Assembly (NCBI GenBank): GCA_963767565.1
Contig: CAVYEG010000002.1
Coordinates: forward strand, 1-64,000
Length of the DNA: 64,000 nt
Direction of reading: 5' to 3'
DNA from: Palsa-504 sp963767565
GTDB taxonomy: Bacteria > Actinomycetota > Actinomycetes > Streptosporangiales > Streptosporangiaceae
In this document: positions 57,776 through 64,000 of the stretch, in pieces
Numbering within the stretch: position 1 is the first letter of the stretch
Layout: each line of letters starts with the position of its first letter
Program-made: the position numbers and the translations under genes
The notes under the pieces: model-generated
Database searches by the model: none
Told to the model about the DNA's origin: nothing
What the model saw: the letters and a program-made list of their open reading frames with translations, nothing else

Positions 57776-58795
57776 ATGAGTTTCACTAGGAAAAAAGGCC
57801 GAGGACTCCTGGCCGGCATAGCCGCAGCGGGAGCGCCGCTGCTTCTGGCCACTGCGATGGCCGCTCCGGCCCAGGCCAGCACGGCGGCGAGCACCGCCTC
57901 ATTGCCGTCGGCCTTTCCGAGCATCCAACAGGTTATCTACGACAGCACGTCCCCCAACGTCACCGCCAGTCAGGGCTTCCAGTGCTGCGGTACGAGCGAG
58001 TTCGGGGACGCGGTCCACTTCGCCCCCTGGCTGCGGAAGCTCACCAAGGTCACCGTAGAGGTGGATGACTGGGCCGTCTACTCCAACCCGTCGTCCATCC
58101 CGGCTGGTTACACGGCCGTGACCCCCTGGAAAGGACAGGCCACGGGCGCTTGGCCGGGCGGCGGCGCCAACCCGAACGGTACGACCTACAGCAATCCCCG
58201 CGGCTTCTACTGGCCGCTCACCCTTGACCTGTACACGCTGAGCACCAGCGCACTGTCCGACGTCACCACGCCCGGGACCTACCCGGCGGCTGGCACCCCG
58301 ATCGCCAGCGTGACCCAGACCGTGCTCATCCCCTGGCAGCCCACGCCGAGCACAAGCAGCAAGTGCCTGAAGATCGACCAATCGGACTTCTCCTCTTATC
58401 TCCAGGCGTGGAAGTCGCCGTCGGGCTGCGAGTTCGGGGCCCCAGCCGATATCACCTTCAACCTTCCCAGTGGCGTGACGGTATCCAACGGCCTGGTGTG
58501 GGGAGTCGCTTTCGACACCGAGAGCTGGGGCTCGAACCCGGTCGACTACGACGGGCCCTTTGACTCGCTCAACATCGCTGTCACCAAGTCGGTGCGCGTC
58601 GGAAAGGATGCCAACCCCGGCGGCGCGTTCCTGGATTCCACCGAGGCTGCCGAATACGGGAGCTGCTACTCCGGCGCGAACTTCACCGGGAACCTGATCA
58701 CCGGCTGTCCGACGGGTAGTTTCCGCAACGACCCGAACGGATGGAAGGGCTACGTGCCTGCTGCGCAGTTCACCGCTTCGATTCAGTTGCCCTAA
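57776..58795 (+). CDS. Secreted hypothetical protein
   Basis: A 339-residue exported protein. The signal peptide is basic (SFTRKKGRG), then hydrophobic (LLAGIAAAGAPLLLATAMAA) with cleavage likely after APAQA near residue 34. The mature part is rich in Ser, Thr, Gly, Asn and aromatic residues, with paired Cys (FQCCGTSEFGD, SSKCLKI, SGCEFGA, GSCYSGA, TGCPTG) and beta-type patterns. It is probably an all-beta extracellular domain. AAGGAGGGG precedes ATG 57776. I do not recognise a family and no catalytic motif is seen. A 28-bp palindrome follows 168 bp downstream. Confidence 0.75.
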   Translation: MSFTRKKGRGLLAGIAAAGAPLLLATAMAAPAQASTAASTASLPSAFPSIQQVIYDSTSPNVTASQGFQCCGTSEFGDAVHFAPWLRKLTKVTVEVDDWAVYSNPSSIPAGYTAVTPWKGQATGAWPGGGANPNGTTYSNPRGFYWPLTLDLYTLSTSALSDVTTPGTYPAAGTPIASVTQTVLIPWQPTPSTSSKCLKIDQSDFSSYLQAWKSPSGCEFGAPADITFNLPSGVTVSNGLVWGVAFDTESWGSNPVDYDGPFDSLNIAVTKSVRVGKDANPGGAFLDSTEAAEYGSCYSGANFTGNLITGCPTGSFRNDPNGWKGYVPAAQFTASIQLP

Positions 58796-58962
58796 CAGCA
58801 GCGGCCGCGCATAACGTCGGCAAGAAACTCGCTGTATTGTCCCGTCGATCTTGCTGCAGCGTCGCGAATCCCTCAGTCAGCACACCGGAAGCTTCCCGGT
58901 CACTGGAACGCCCAGCCGCAGCCCGCACGTCCCGCAGCCGGTCGGGTGAGGACCCACAGGCA

Positions 58963-58990
58963 GGCGCGGGGCCAGGCCTGGCCCCGCGCC
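58963..58990. terminator. 28-bp perfect palindrome
   Basis: GGCGCGGGGCCAGG is followed directly by its complement. The RNA would form a very stable hairpin. It lies between the secreted protein gene and the VOC gene and may end the former transcript. The rest of 58796-59056 shows no gene. Confidence 0.55.
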
Positions 58991-59056
58991 GCCGCGGGTG
59001 GGATGCTGAGCCCAGGGTGACGCAGGCGACAGGGCCTGCGCGGGAGGGAGGCCGCC

Positions 59057-59500
59057 ATGTCCGGGCCGATTGGGTGTGCCGGGATCCACCATCTCCGGCT
59101 CACGGTGACCGACGTGGGGCGCAGCCGCGAGTTCTACACCGGCCTGCTCGGCTTCCAGATCGCGGCGGAGTCGCCGCCGCCGGGTGACCCGTCTGAGGCC
59201 GCGGTGTTCAGTGTCCTGTTCGGCGGCGTAGTCATGGCGCGCGGCGACGTGATCATGGGCCTACGGCCGATGGCGCCCGCCGGGGACCGCTTCGATCCGG
59301 ACCGGGTGGGCCTCGACCATCTCAGTTTCGGCGTCGCCGACCGCGCCGAGCTAGAACAGGCCGAACGGCTCCTGGGCACTCAGGGCGTCATCCACGGTCC
59401 GATCACCCGGCTGGAGTCGTTCGGCATCGACGTGCTGTCCTTCGAAGACCCCGACGGCATCCAGCTGGAGCTCACCGCGCCAGTCGCCCCGGCCGGCTGA
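59057..59500 (+). CDS. VOC family protein
   Basis: A 147-residue VOC protein. The first unit is GIHHLRLTVTDVGRSREFYT followed by GLLGFQI, and the second is LDHLSFGVADRAELEQAERL. The end SFEDPDGIQLELTAP gives the terminal Glu metal ligand, with His residues at HH and LDHL. All usual metal positions are present, so it may be a metal-dependent lyase or dioxygenase. GGGAGGG lies upstream of ATG 59057. It stands alone. Confidence 0.85.
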   Translation: MSGPIGCAGIHHLRLTVTDVGRSREFYTGLLGFQIAAESPPPGDPSEAAVFSVLFGGVVMARGDVIMGLRPMAPAGDRFDPDRVGLDHLSFGVADRAELEQAERLLGTQGVIHGPITRLESFGIDVLSFEDPDGIQLELTAPVAPAG

Positions 59501-59904
59501 CCAGCCGTTCCGCATGTGAATTTCTGCACAAAGCGCCGGCCGGCCAAGACGACCAACAGAGGCTTACCCACACGGTGACGATAGCCAATATGGCCAGCCG
59601 AACCCGCGGCCTACTGCTTGGGAGGCTGAGGGCCGGTGTGGACCGGCCAGGCGTCTTACCCGCGGGTGAGGCACGCAGGCGGCGGAGATATGGCATCTGC
59701 CCAATGCGGCAGCAGGGGCCTTACGGCGAGCCTGGTAGGTGGCGGCGACCATAGGTCCGGCTGAGCCCGGGACGTTCGTCGTACAAGCGGGTCTTCCCGG
59801 TGCACGGCGGTGATGTTCCGGGGCGATCCGCGTCGACACGGGGTGAACGATGCGCAGGTGGGACCGCCGCCACTCGCCGCCTGCGAGGGATCGCCTGGGA
59901 GGCG
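59501..59904. other. Leader region of the WhiB7-like gene
   Basis: About 400 bp with no intact gene. It includes the element at 59763-59783 shared with 46861-46881. The region just upstream of the gene (59860-59904) is purine-rich and contains GGGAGGCG. Confidence 0.45.
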
Positions 59905-60366
59905 ATGATGGTCCATTCGTACTACGGCATCTACCAGGCCGAACGCTGCAAGGCCACGGCCGAGATCCGGACGGCCGATGTCTGGCCCGGCGGGTCGGCC
60001 GTGGCGGTCGGTCAGCTCGGGGCGGCTCTGACCGGGCCGGAGAACGGGGAACGAGAGGCGATGGCCTCGGCGCACTGGCGCGAGGGCATCGGCGGCGGTC
60101 AGGACGACACGGGGTTGAGGCTGAATCTGCCGTGCACGGAAGATCCGGAGCTGTTCTTCGCCGAGTCTCCGCGAGACGTCGAACAGGCGAAGGCCATGTG
60201 CCGGGGATGCCGGGCGAGGCTGGCCTGCCTGGCCGGGGCGGTGGAGCGCCGGGAGCCCTGGGGTGTCTGGGGCGGTGAGTTGCTGATGGGTGGCGCGATC
60301 GTGCCGCGTAAGCGCCCGCGCGGACGTCCCCGCAAGGAACGTCGCGGCGATCGGGGGCTGCCTTAG
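59905..60366 (+). CDS. WhiB7-like regulator with an N-terminal YYGIYQAER extension
   Basis: From ATG 59905 the frame gives 153 residues. The first 45 (HSYYGIYQAERCKATAEIR and following) match the small protein at 46.9 kb. The rest is a WhiB protein: first Cys in NLPCTEDPELFFAES, then C-x2-C-x5-C in KAMCRGCRARLACLAG, the turn EPWGVWGGEL, and an AT-hook RKRPRGRPRK at the end. The AT-hook and ERREPWGVWGGE identify the WhiB7 group, which activates antibiotic-resistance genes and carries a 4Fe-4S cluster. An internal ATG at 60061 would give a normal 101-residue WhiB7, but has a poor ribosome site, whereas GGGAGGCG precedes 59905. The extension may be real or a coupled upstream frame. Confidence 0.8.
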   Translation: MMVHSYYGIYQAERCKATAEIRTADVWPGGSAVAVGQLGAALTGPENGEREAMASAHWREGIGGGQDDTGLRLNLPCTEDPELFFAESPRDVEQAKAMCRGCRARLACLAGAVERREPWGVWGGELLMGGAIVPRKRPRGRPRKERRGDRGLP

Positions 60367-60463
60367 CACAGCAGACCGCCGATCTCTGCGATCGGGTAGA
60401 AGGAGGCGCGCCGTTCGGCTGCCCAAGTCGTGATGGCCAACGCTTTGAGCTGGGGCGGCCTGG

Positions 60464-60844
60464 TCAGGTCGGGAAGAGCCGGATCTTGACGCCGATCGAG
60501 TCGGCGATGCGGGTCAGGTCGCCGGGGTCGCTGGTGACGACGGGGGCCTGGTGGCGGACGGCGGTCACGATGACGATCGCGTCGACGACGTCGGCGGTCC
60601 CGGAGGCGGCGCAGGCGACGCCAGCGGCACGGCCGGTGCGCCGGTCGTCGGGGAGGATGTCGCAGGCCTTGAGTACCCGGGAGATCTGGTGCTGGGGACC
60701 GCCGCGCCAGGCTTGGGCCAGGACGACGACCGGCACGAGCGGCCGGATGCGCGCTCTGGTCAATTCGTCGTGCAGGGCGAGGAAATCTGGGTTGTGCCGC
60801 TCGGCGGCTAGCAGCGCGCCAGTGTCGTAGACGATGGCCGGCAT
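60464..60844 (-). CDS. PIN-domain toxin (VapC type)
   Basis: A 126-residue PIN-domain ribonuclease. D7 is in PAIVYDTGALLAAER, a central VPVVVLAQAWRGG strand follows, the conserved Asp lies in TADVVDAIVIVTA and the last in VVTSDPGDLTRIA. All the acidic positions are present. It overlaps the stop of the ribbon-helix-helix antitoxin gene by 1 bp. The pair is a type II toxin-antitoxin module. The relic at 36.7 kb resembles the same PIN subgroup. Confidence 0.87.
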   Translation of the reverse strand: MPAIVYDTGALLAAERHNPDFLALHDELTRARIRPLVPVVVLAQAWRGGPQHQISRVLKACDILPDDRRTGRAAGVACAASGTADVVDAIVIVTAVRHQAPVVTSDPGDLTRIADSIGVKIRLFPT

Positions 60845-61131
60845 TACCCAGCGGCCCGCTGGGGCTCGCCGTCGATGAGCCCGGCCTCGACCAGGAACTG
60901 GCGGGCGCGCTCGCGCGATGCTGCGGGCAGCGGGCCGTGCTCGCCCTCGTACTCGGCGATCAGCTCACGGGCGGCGGCGCGGCCGGCGGCGTGCAGGGCG
61001 GCGGCGCGGGCTTTCTCCGTGGCGGCCTCGGCCAGCCACGCGGACACCGGCTTGCCTTCGTCGGCTGCGGCGGCCTTGATCGTTTTCTCGACCTCGGGAG
61101 GGACTGAGATCGACAGCTTCCTTACGGCCAT
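60844..61131 (-). CDS. Ribbon-helix-helix antitoxin (VapB type)
   Basis: A 95-residue antitoxin. The N-terminal strand and two helices (AVRKLSISVPPEVEKTIKAA then EGKPVSAWLAEAATEKA) form a ribbon-helix-helix DNA-binding dimer. The C-terminal helical tail (ELIAEYEGEHGPLPAASRER) is likely to wrap the toxin. ATG 61131 is preferred; a GTG at 61149 is in frame but lies at the operator. A perfect 9-bp inverted repeat just upstream is the expected operator. Confidence 0.87.
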   Translation of the reverse strand: MAVRKLSISVPPEVEKTIKAAAADEGKPVSAWLAEAATEKARAAALHAAGRAAARELIAEYEGEHGPLPAASRERARQFLVEAGLIDGEPQRAAG

Positions 61132-61147
61132 GCCGCCATGATAGCGC

Positions 61148-61171
61148 ACGGTAGGATTATGTTCCTACCGT
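61148..61171. promoter_or_regulatory. Operator of the VapBC pair
   Basis: ACGGTAGGA (61148-61156) and TCCTACCGT (61163-61171) are perfect complements around TTATGT. A CATAAT -10-like hexamer on the minus strand lies within the spacer and left arm. Binding by the antitoxin would block the promoter. Confidence 0.7.
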
Positions 61172-61203
61172 ATCTTAGGCGCACCGGCCGCCCGCCAGGT
61201 GCG

Positions 61204-61308
61204 GATCGCGCCGTTGAGGTCACCGATCCCGTCGCCGTCGCCGTCGGCGAACGAGGGCATGAAGATCCGGTAGATCACACTGTCCCGGAGCCATCCGGTC
61301 CCCGCCAT
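61204..61308 (-). pseudogene. N-terminal relic of a GH13 alpha-amylase family enzyme
   Basis: From ATG 61308 the minus strand reads WLRDSVIYRIFMPSFADGDG then DGIGDLNGAI. This is the start of GH13 alpha-glucosidases and trehalose synthases (W-x-D-x-V-I-Y-Q-x-x-x-R-S-F, D-S-D-G-D-G-I-G-D-L). The similarity ends after about 33 residues and the rest of the enzyme is missing. It abuts the duplicated segment, so its loss may relate to that event. Confidence 0.65.
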
Positions 61309-61347
61309 GTCAGCATTCCTTTCCTGAGGAGTGCCCTTACGCACCGG

Positions 61348-62035
61348 GCCGGAGATCACGCTACTTCGTAGCGCAGGTGGACTGCTCCCTCGCCGGGGAT
61401 GGCCTCGGTGCAGCGCAGGTCCACCTCGTCAGTGTCGAACAGCCGGACGCCCCGGCCGATCAGCTTGGGCACGACGTGCAGCACGATCTCGTCGGCCAGC
61501 CCGGCGGCCAGCGCCTGCCGGGCGATGCTGACGCCGCCGGCCAGCAGGACGTCCTGGCCGTCCGCGACCGCGCGGGCCTGCTCGACCGCGGCCTTGATGC
61601 CGTCGGTCACGAACGTGTAGCTGGTGCCGCCACTCTTTTCAATCCGCTCCTGGCCGCGGTGGGTCACCACGAAGACCGGAGCGTGAAACGGCGGGTTCTC
61701 GCCCCAGTTCGGGTAGCCGAAGTCGAACATCGTCCGGCCGATGACCTGCGGGCCGAACCGGGCGAAGTTGTCCGCCCACACCCGGGAGTCCGCCGAGTCC
61801 TGCCCGCCTGCCATGCCCTGTTCCTGGCGCCAGCTGCGCAGCGGGAACTGCCAGCCCAAGATCGCGGTGAAGATCGCCATGCCGTCCGCGTCGGCGGACT
61901 CCGGACCCGCGATGCCATCCAGTGACATCGACATGGCTATGACTGTCTTGGTCATCTCCGGCTCCTGTCCGGTCCGGGACGCCGCGTGCGCCCCTCTCGG
62001 CTGCTAGTCGGAGCGGACCCCCCGGTCTCTACACT
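61348..62035. repeat. 688-bp duplicated segment, copy 2
   Basis: See 47091-47778: same orientation, near-identical sequence, constant offset. The flanks here are a GH13 relic on the left and a truncated open frame on the right, which suggests that this copy is the inserted one. Confidence 0.9.
61356..61955 (-). CDS. Dihydrofolate reductase family protein, duplicated copy 2
   Basis: A 199-residue reductase almost identical to copy 1 at 47.1 kb, with the same ribosome site and start (TKTVIAMSMSLDG). Differences I could see in the product are Thr for Ile in the FD-x-DEVD segment and Ala for Gln as the last residue. All family motifs (GRTMFDFG, LLAGGVSIARQ) are intact, so both copies should be active. 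Having two copies raises dosage or marks a very recent duplication. Confidence 0.88.
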   Translation of the reverse strand: MTKTVIAMSMSLDGIAGPESADADGMAIFTAILGWQFPLRSWRQEQGMAGGQDSADSRVWADNFARFGPQVIGRTMFDFGYPNWGENPPFHAPVFVVTHRGQERIEKSGGTSYTFVTDGIKAAVEQARAVADGQDVLLAGGVSIARQALAAGLADEIVLHVVPKLIGRGVRLFDTDEVDLRCTEAIPGEGAVHLRYEVA

Positions 62036-62408
62036 TGGAACCCGCCGAGATTGGGCTGTGCTGTCGGTAGGGAGCTGCTGCATGGTCAGTCGCGGCACCT
62101 CGCCGGGTGCGAACAGGCCGGCTCGCTTGTGCTCGTTGCTGACTACGGGCCGACCGGCGCTGTGCACGTGACAGCCGTAGGTGACGATCACGACGTCGCT
62201 GCCCTCGCCGATGTGGTACTGCCAGCAGTCTCGCTTACCACCATCCCGATGGGTGGCATACGCGCCATCAGCGTGGCCCTCGCCGCCCGTTCGCTACCCC
62301 GCTCCCTGGCCGCAGGCGGCCTCCGCGTCAGGCTTTTTCTTGGGAGGGAGATGAGCCGCCGCGACCCCGTCAAAGACGCAACGCACGACGTCCGGCATAC
62401 TGCCGGTC
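61956..62408. other. Junction region between the duplication and the LLM gene
   Basis: The first 80 bp belong to the duplicated segment. A minus-strand open frame of good codon bias occupies 62046-62290. The last 100 bp contain a CATACT -10-like hexamer 8 bp before the LLM start. No complete gene is visible. Confidence 0.45.
62046..62290 (-). pseudogene. Open frame cut by the duplication, unknown product
   Basis: The minus strand is open from a TAG at 62291 and reads GAYATHRDGGKRDCWQYHIG then EGSDVVIVTYGCHVHSAGRP and SNEHKRAGLFAPGEVPRLTM. Third positions are mostly G or C down to about 62045 and then become random where the duplicated segment begins. I do not recognise it. It looks like part of a real gene truncated at its 3' end. 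Confidence 0.3.
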
Positions 62409-63476
62409 ATGATGATTGGCGTGGGGCTGGACGCCCGGCTCGGCCTTCCGTTCGACCAGCTGCGGGCGGCCGCGCGGGAGGCAGCGCGGCTCGGATTCGA
62501 GAGCCTGTGGACCCCGGCCGGGGGCGTGCCGGACGCATTCCACGTCTGCGCGGCCTGGTCACAGGACACCGGGCTGCGCACCGGGATCTCTGTCGTCCCG
62601 GCCGCGCGGATGTGGACTCCGCTGGCCCTGGCCGCCCAGGCGGCCACGCTGGCGCAGCTGTCAGAGGGCCGGTTCGTGCTCGGTCTCGGCACCGGCGGTT
62701 ACGGACCCGGGTTCTGGGCCTCCGTCGGCCTGCCCGACCGTCCGATCGCGGTGATGCGCGAGTACGTCACCGAAGTCCGCGGGCTCCTAGCCGGCCAGCA
62801 GGTCACCGCCGGACCGATCCTGACCAGGAAAGGCGAAGACCCCGGCGCCCCCGGCTGGCCCAGGAACGCCTCACTCGGGCTGGCCCGAGGTACACAGGAC
62901 CAGGCTCCGGTGTACCTGGCCGCGCTCGGCCCGCAGATGCTGAGGCTGGCCGGCGAGACCGCCGACGGAGCGCTGCTCAACTGGGCCACGCCCGAACGCA
63001 TCGCCTTCAGCCGGGACCAGATCGACGCAGGCGCCGCCCGGGCGGCCCGGGACCGCGTCCCGATGACCATGTACATCCGGGTCTGCATCGACGATGACGT
63101 GGCCGCGGCGCGGCAGGCGTTCGGCGCGCAGGTGCTCGGTTACGCCATGGGCCACTCCGGCATCCCGAAGACCGCGGGCTACCGCGGCCTGTTCGCCCAG
63201 ATGGGGTTCGACGCCGAGCTGACCGACCTGGAGCAGCGGCGGGACCAGGGCGCAGAAATGCCCGAGCTGGTCAACGCGGCCTCGGACGAGATGCTGCAGG
63301 CGGTCGGCTACTACGGTCCCGCGGCCCCCGCGCCGGCCGCGTTCGCCCGGCTCAGTGCCGGGCTGGACGAGGCCATCGTCCGGGTCATCACCGCCCGGCC
63401 CGGGCTGGAGCCAGCCGCGCAGGCCATGGCCGCCCTGACGCCAGCTCTCATCCGGGCCGCCGAGCGCCCCGCGTAG
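62409..63476 (+). CDS. F420-type LLM-class oxidoreductase
   Basis: A 355-residue luciferase-fold oxidoreductase. It opens MIGVGLDARLGLPFDQLRAA then GFESLWTPAG, with SEGRFVLGLGTGGYGPGFW and YLAALGPQMLRLAGETADGA as the characteristic barrel elements. The C-terminal third is helical (QAFGAQVLGYAMGHSGIPKT and further). No ribosome site is clear and a -10-like CATACT lies 8 bp upstream, so the message may be leaderless. It is distant from the LLM enzyme at 22.4 kb. F420 rather than FMN is assumed from subgroup. Confidence 0.87.
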   Translation: MMIGVGLDARLGLPFDQLRAAAREAARLGFESLWTPAGGVPDAFHVCAAWSQDTGLRTGISVVPAARMWTPLALAAQAATLAQLSEGRFVLGLGTGGYGPGFWASVGLPDRPIAVMREYVTEVRGLLAGQQVTAGPILTRKGEDPGAPGWPRNASLGLARGTQDQAPVYLAALGPQMLRLAGETADGALLNWATPERIAFSRDQIDAGAARAARDRVPMTMYIRVCIDDDVAAARQAFGAQVLGYAMGHSGIPKTAGYRGLFAQMGFDAELTDLEQRRDQGAEMPELVNAASDEMLQAVGYYGPAAPAPAAFARLSAGLDEAIVRVITARPGLEPAAQAMAALTPALIRAAERPA

Positions 63477-63532
63477 TGCTCTTTACTGGCCGCCAGCAGC
63501 TGGAGGACGATCGCGGGAGGAAAGGAGTGGTG

Positions 63533-64000
63533 ATGACGACAGCTGAGGACACCGCAGTGGCGGTGCGGCACCCCCTGGACCCGCTGACCGGCGCCGAGAT
63601 CGAAGCCGCCACCGGCATCCTCAGACGCGCCCGCAACCTGGCCGACAGCGCCCGCTTCGTCTACGTCACGCTGCGCGAACCCGCCAAGGAAACGGTCCTC
63701 AACCACCAGCCGGGCCAGGCACTACACCGCGAGGCCCACATCGTCCTGCGTGAACGCACAGAGCACAAGACCTACGAAGCCATCGTCTCGATCACCGCAC
63801 GCGAGGTGCGCCACTGGGCCGAACTCCCGGACGTCCAGCCCGCCATCATGCTCGAGGAGTTCCTCGCCACCGAGGAGGCGGTCCGGAAGGATCCCCGCTG
63901 GCAGGAGGCGATGCGCCGCCGCGGCGTCACCGACTTCGACATGGTCATGATCGACCCGTGGTCGGTCGGGTACAACGGCCCCGAGGACGGCGCGGAACGC
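63533..64000 (+). CDS. Copper (primary) amine oxidase, N-terminal part (runs off right edge)
   Basis: From ATG 63533, preceded by GGAGGAAAGGAG, an open frame runs to the window end (156 codons). The sequence RHPLDPLTGAEIEAATGILR and the strand FVYVTLREPAKE match the N-terminal domains (N2/N3) of copper-containing amine oxidases, as do TYEAIVSITAREVRHWAELP and DVQPAIMLEEF. These enzymes oxidise primary amines to aldehydes with topaquinone and copper. The catalytic Tyr and copper His residues lie beyond the window. It starts 56 bp after the LLM gene on the same strand and may be co-transcribed. Confidence 0.87.
   Translation, partial: MTTAEDTAVAVRHPLDPLTGAEIEAATGILRRARNLADSARFVYVTLREPAKETVLNHQPGQALHREAHIVLRERTEHKTYEAIVSITAREVRHWAELPDVQPAIMLEEFLATEEAVRKDPRWQEAMRRRGVTDFDMVMIDPWSVGYNGPEDGAER

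Noticed and set aside
59656..60426. 256-residue minus-strand frame opposite the WhiB7-like gene
   Set aside because: It is antisense to a gene with clear WhiB motifs, and its composition is Arg/Pro-rich without a domain.

Overview
The window is GC-rich chromosomal DNA (most genes have G or C at almost every third codon position) with GTG/TTG starts, Lsr2-like and WhiB-type proteins, F420-type luciferase-fold oxidoreductases, an FHA protein and many TetR regulators. This points to a filamentous soil actinomycete; Streptosporangiales or a relative is my guess, not proven. I saw no rRNA, tRNA, CRISPR array, replication origin or complete prophage. Much of the window is accessory: there are about a dozen gene relics, two toxin-antitoxin pairs, one decayed insertion sequence and a 688-bp near-perfect duplication.

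Layout. 1-4.8 kb: small proteins, a DUF1841 protein, an Lsr2-like protein, a RelA/SpoT-fold protein with a frameshifted small partner, and a Uma2 protein. 4.9-10.2 kb: a large 2OG-Fe(II) oxygenase, a reductase flanked by luciferase-fold relics, a secreted NlpC/P60 enzyme with a structured leader, and a Phd/VapC pair. 10.3-19.7 kb: MFS exporter with divergent TetR, an FHA membrane protein and its neighbour, acyl-CoA ligase, BrkB-type membrane protein, an APH-fold kinase and a HAD hydrolase. 19.7-26.3 kb: a HExxH protein, P450, F420-type oxidoreductase, TetR, Baeyer-Villiger monooxygenase and esterase, suggesting ketone to ester to alcohol plus acid catabolism. 26.3-31.1 kb: one 1583-residue protein joining a seven-blade FG-GAP propeller, duplicated beta domains, a phospholipase C-like phosphoesterase and a lectin-like tail.

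31.3-40.9 kb: a 57-residue Ada-type zinc module, TetR with an MFS exporter, a cyclase-STAND-TPR regulator, an ArsR-SRPBCC fusion with a VOC protein, an orphan XRE antitoxin and a cupin. 41.0-46.7 kb: a ferredoxin-reductase-like flavoprotein, then the most coherent candidate system. This is a four-gene operon (pterin synthase, methyltransferase, glycosyltransferase, short-chain reductase) divergent from an iron-sulfur-type regulator coupled to GTP cyclohydrolase I. I infer a route from GTP to a methylated and/or glycosylated pterin.

46.9-64 kb: two near-identical RibD-C reductase genes 14.3 kb apart, each near a copy of a small conserved peptide that in one case is fused to a WhiB7-like regulator; a Nudix hydrolase; an internally deleted EF-Tu paralogue; a decayed IS1380-like element lying between an aminotransferase and its probable permease; LysR; MarR with an atypical SDR; DUF3592; a secreted protein; a second VapBC pair; an F420-type oxidoreductase; and the start of a copper amine oxidase at the right edge.
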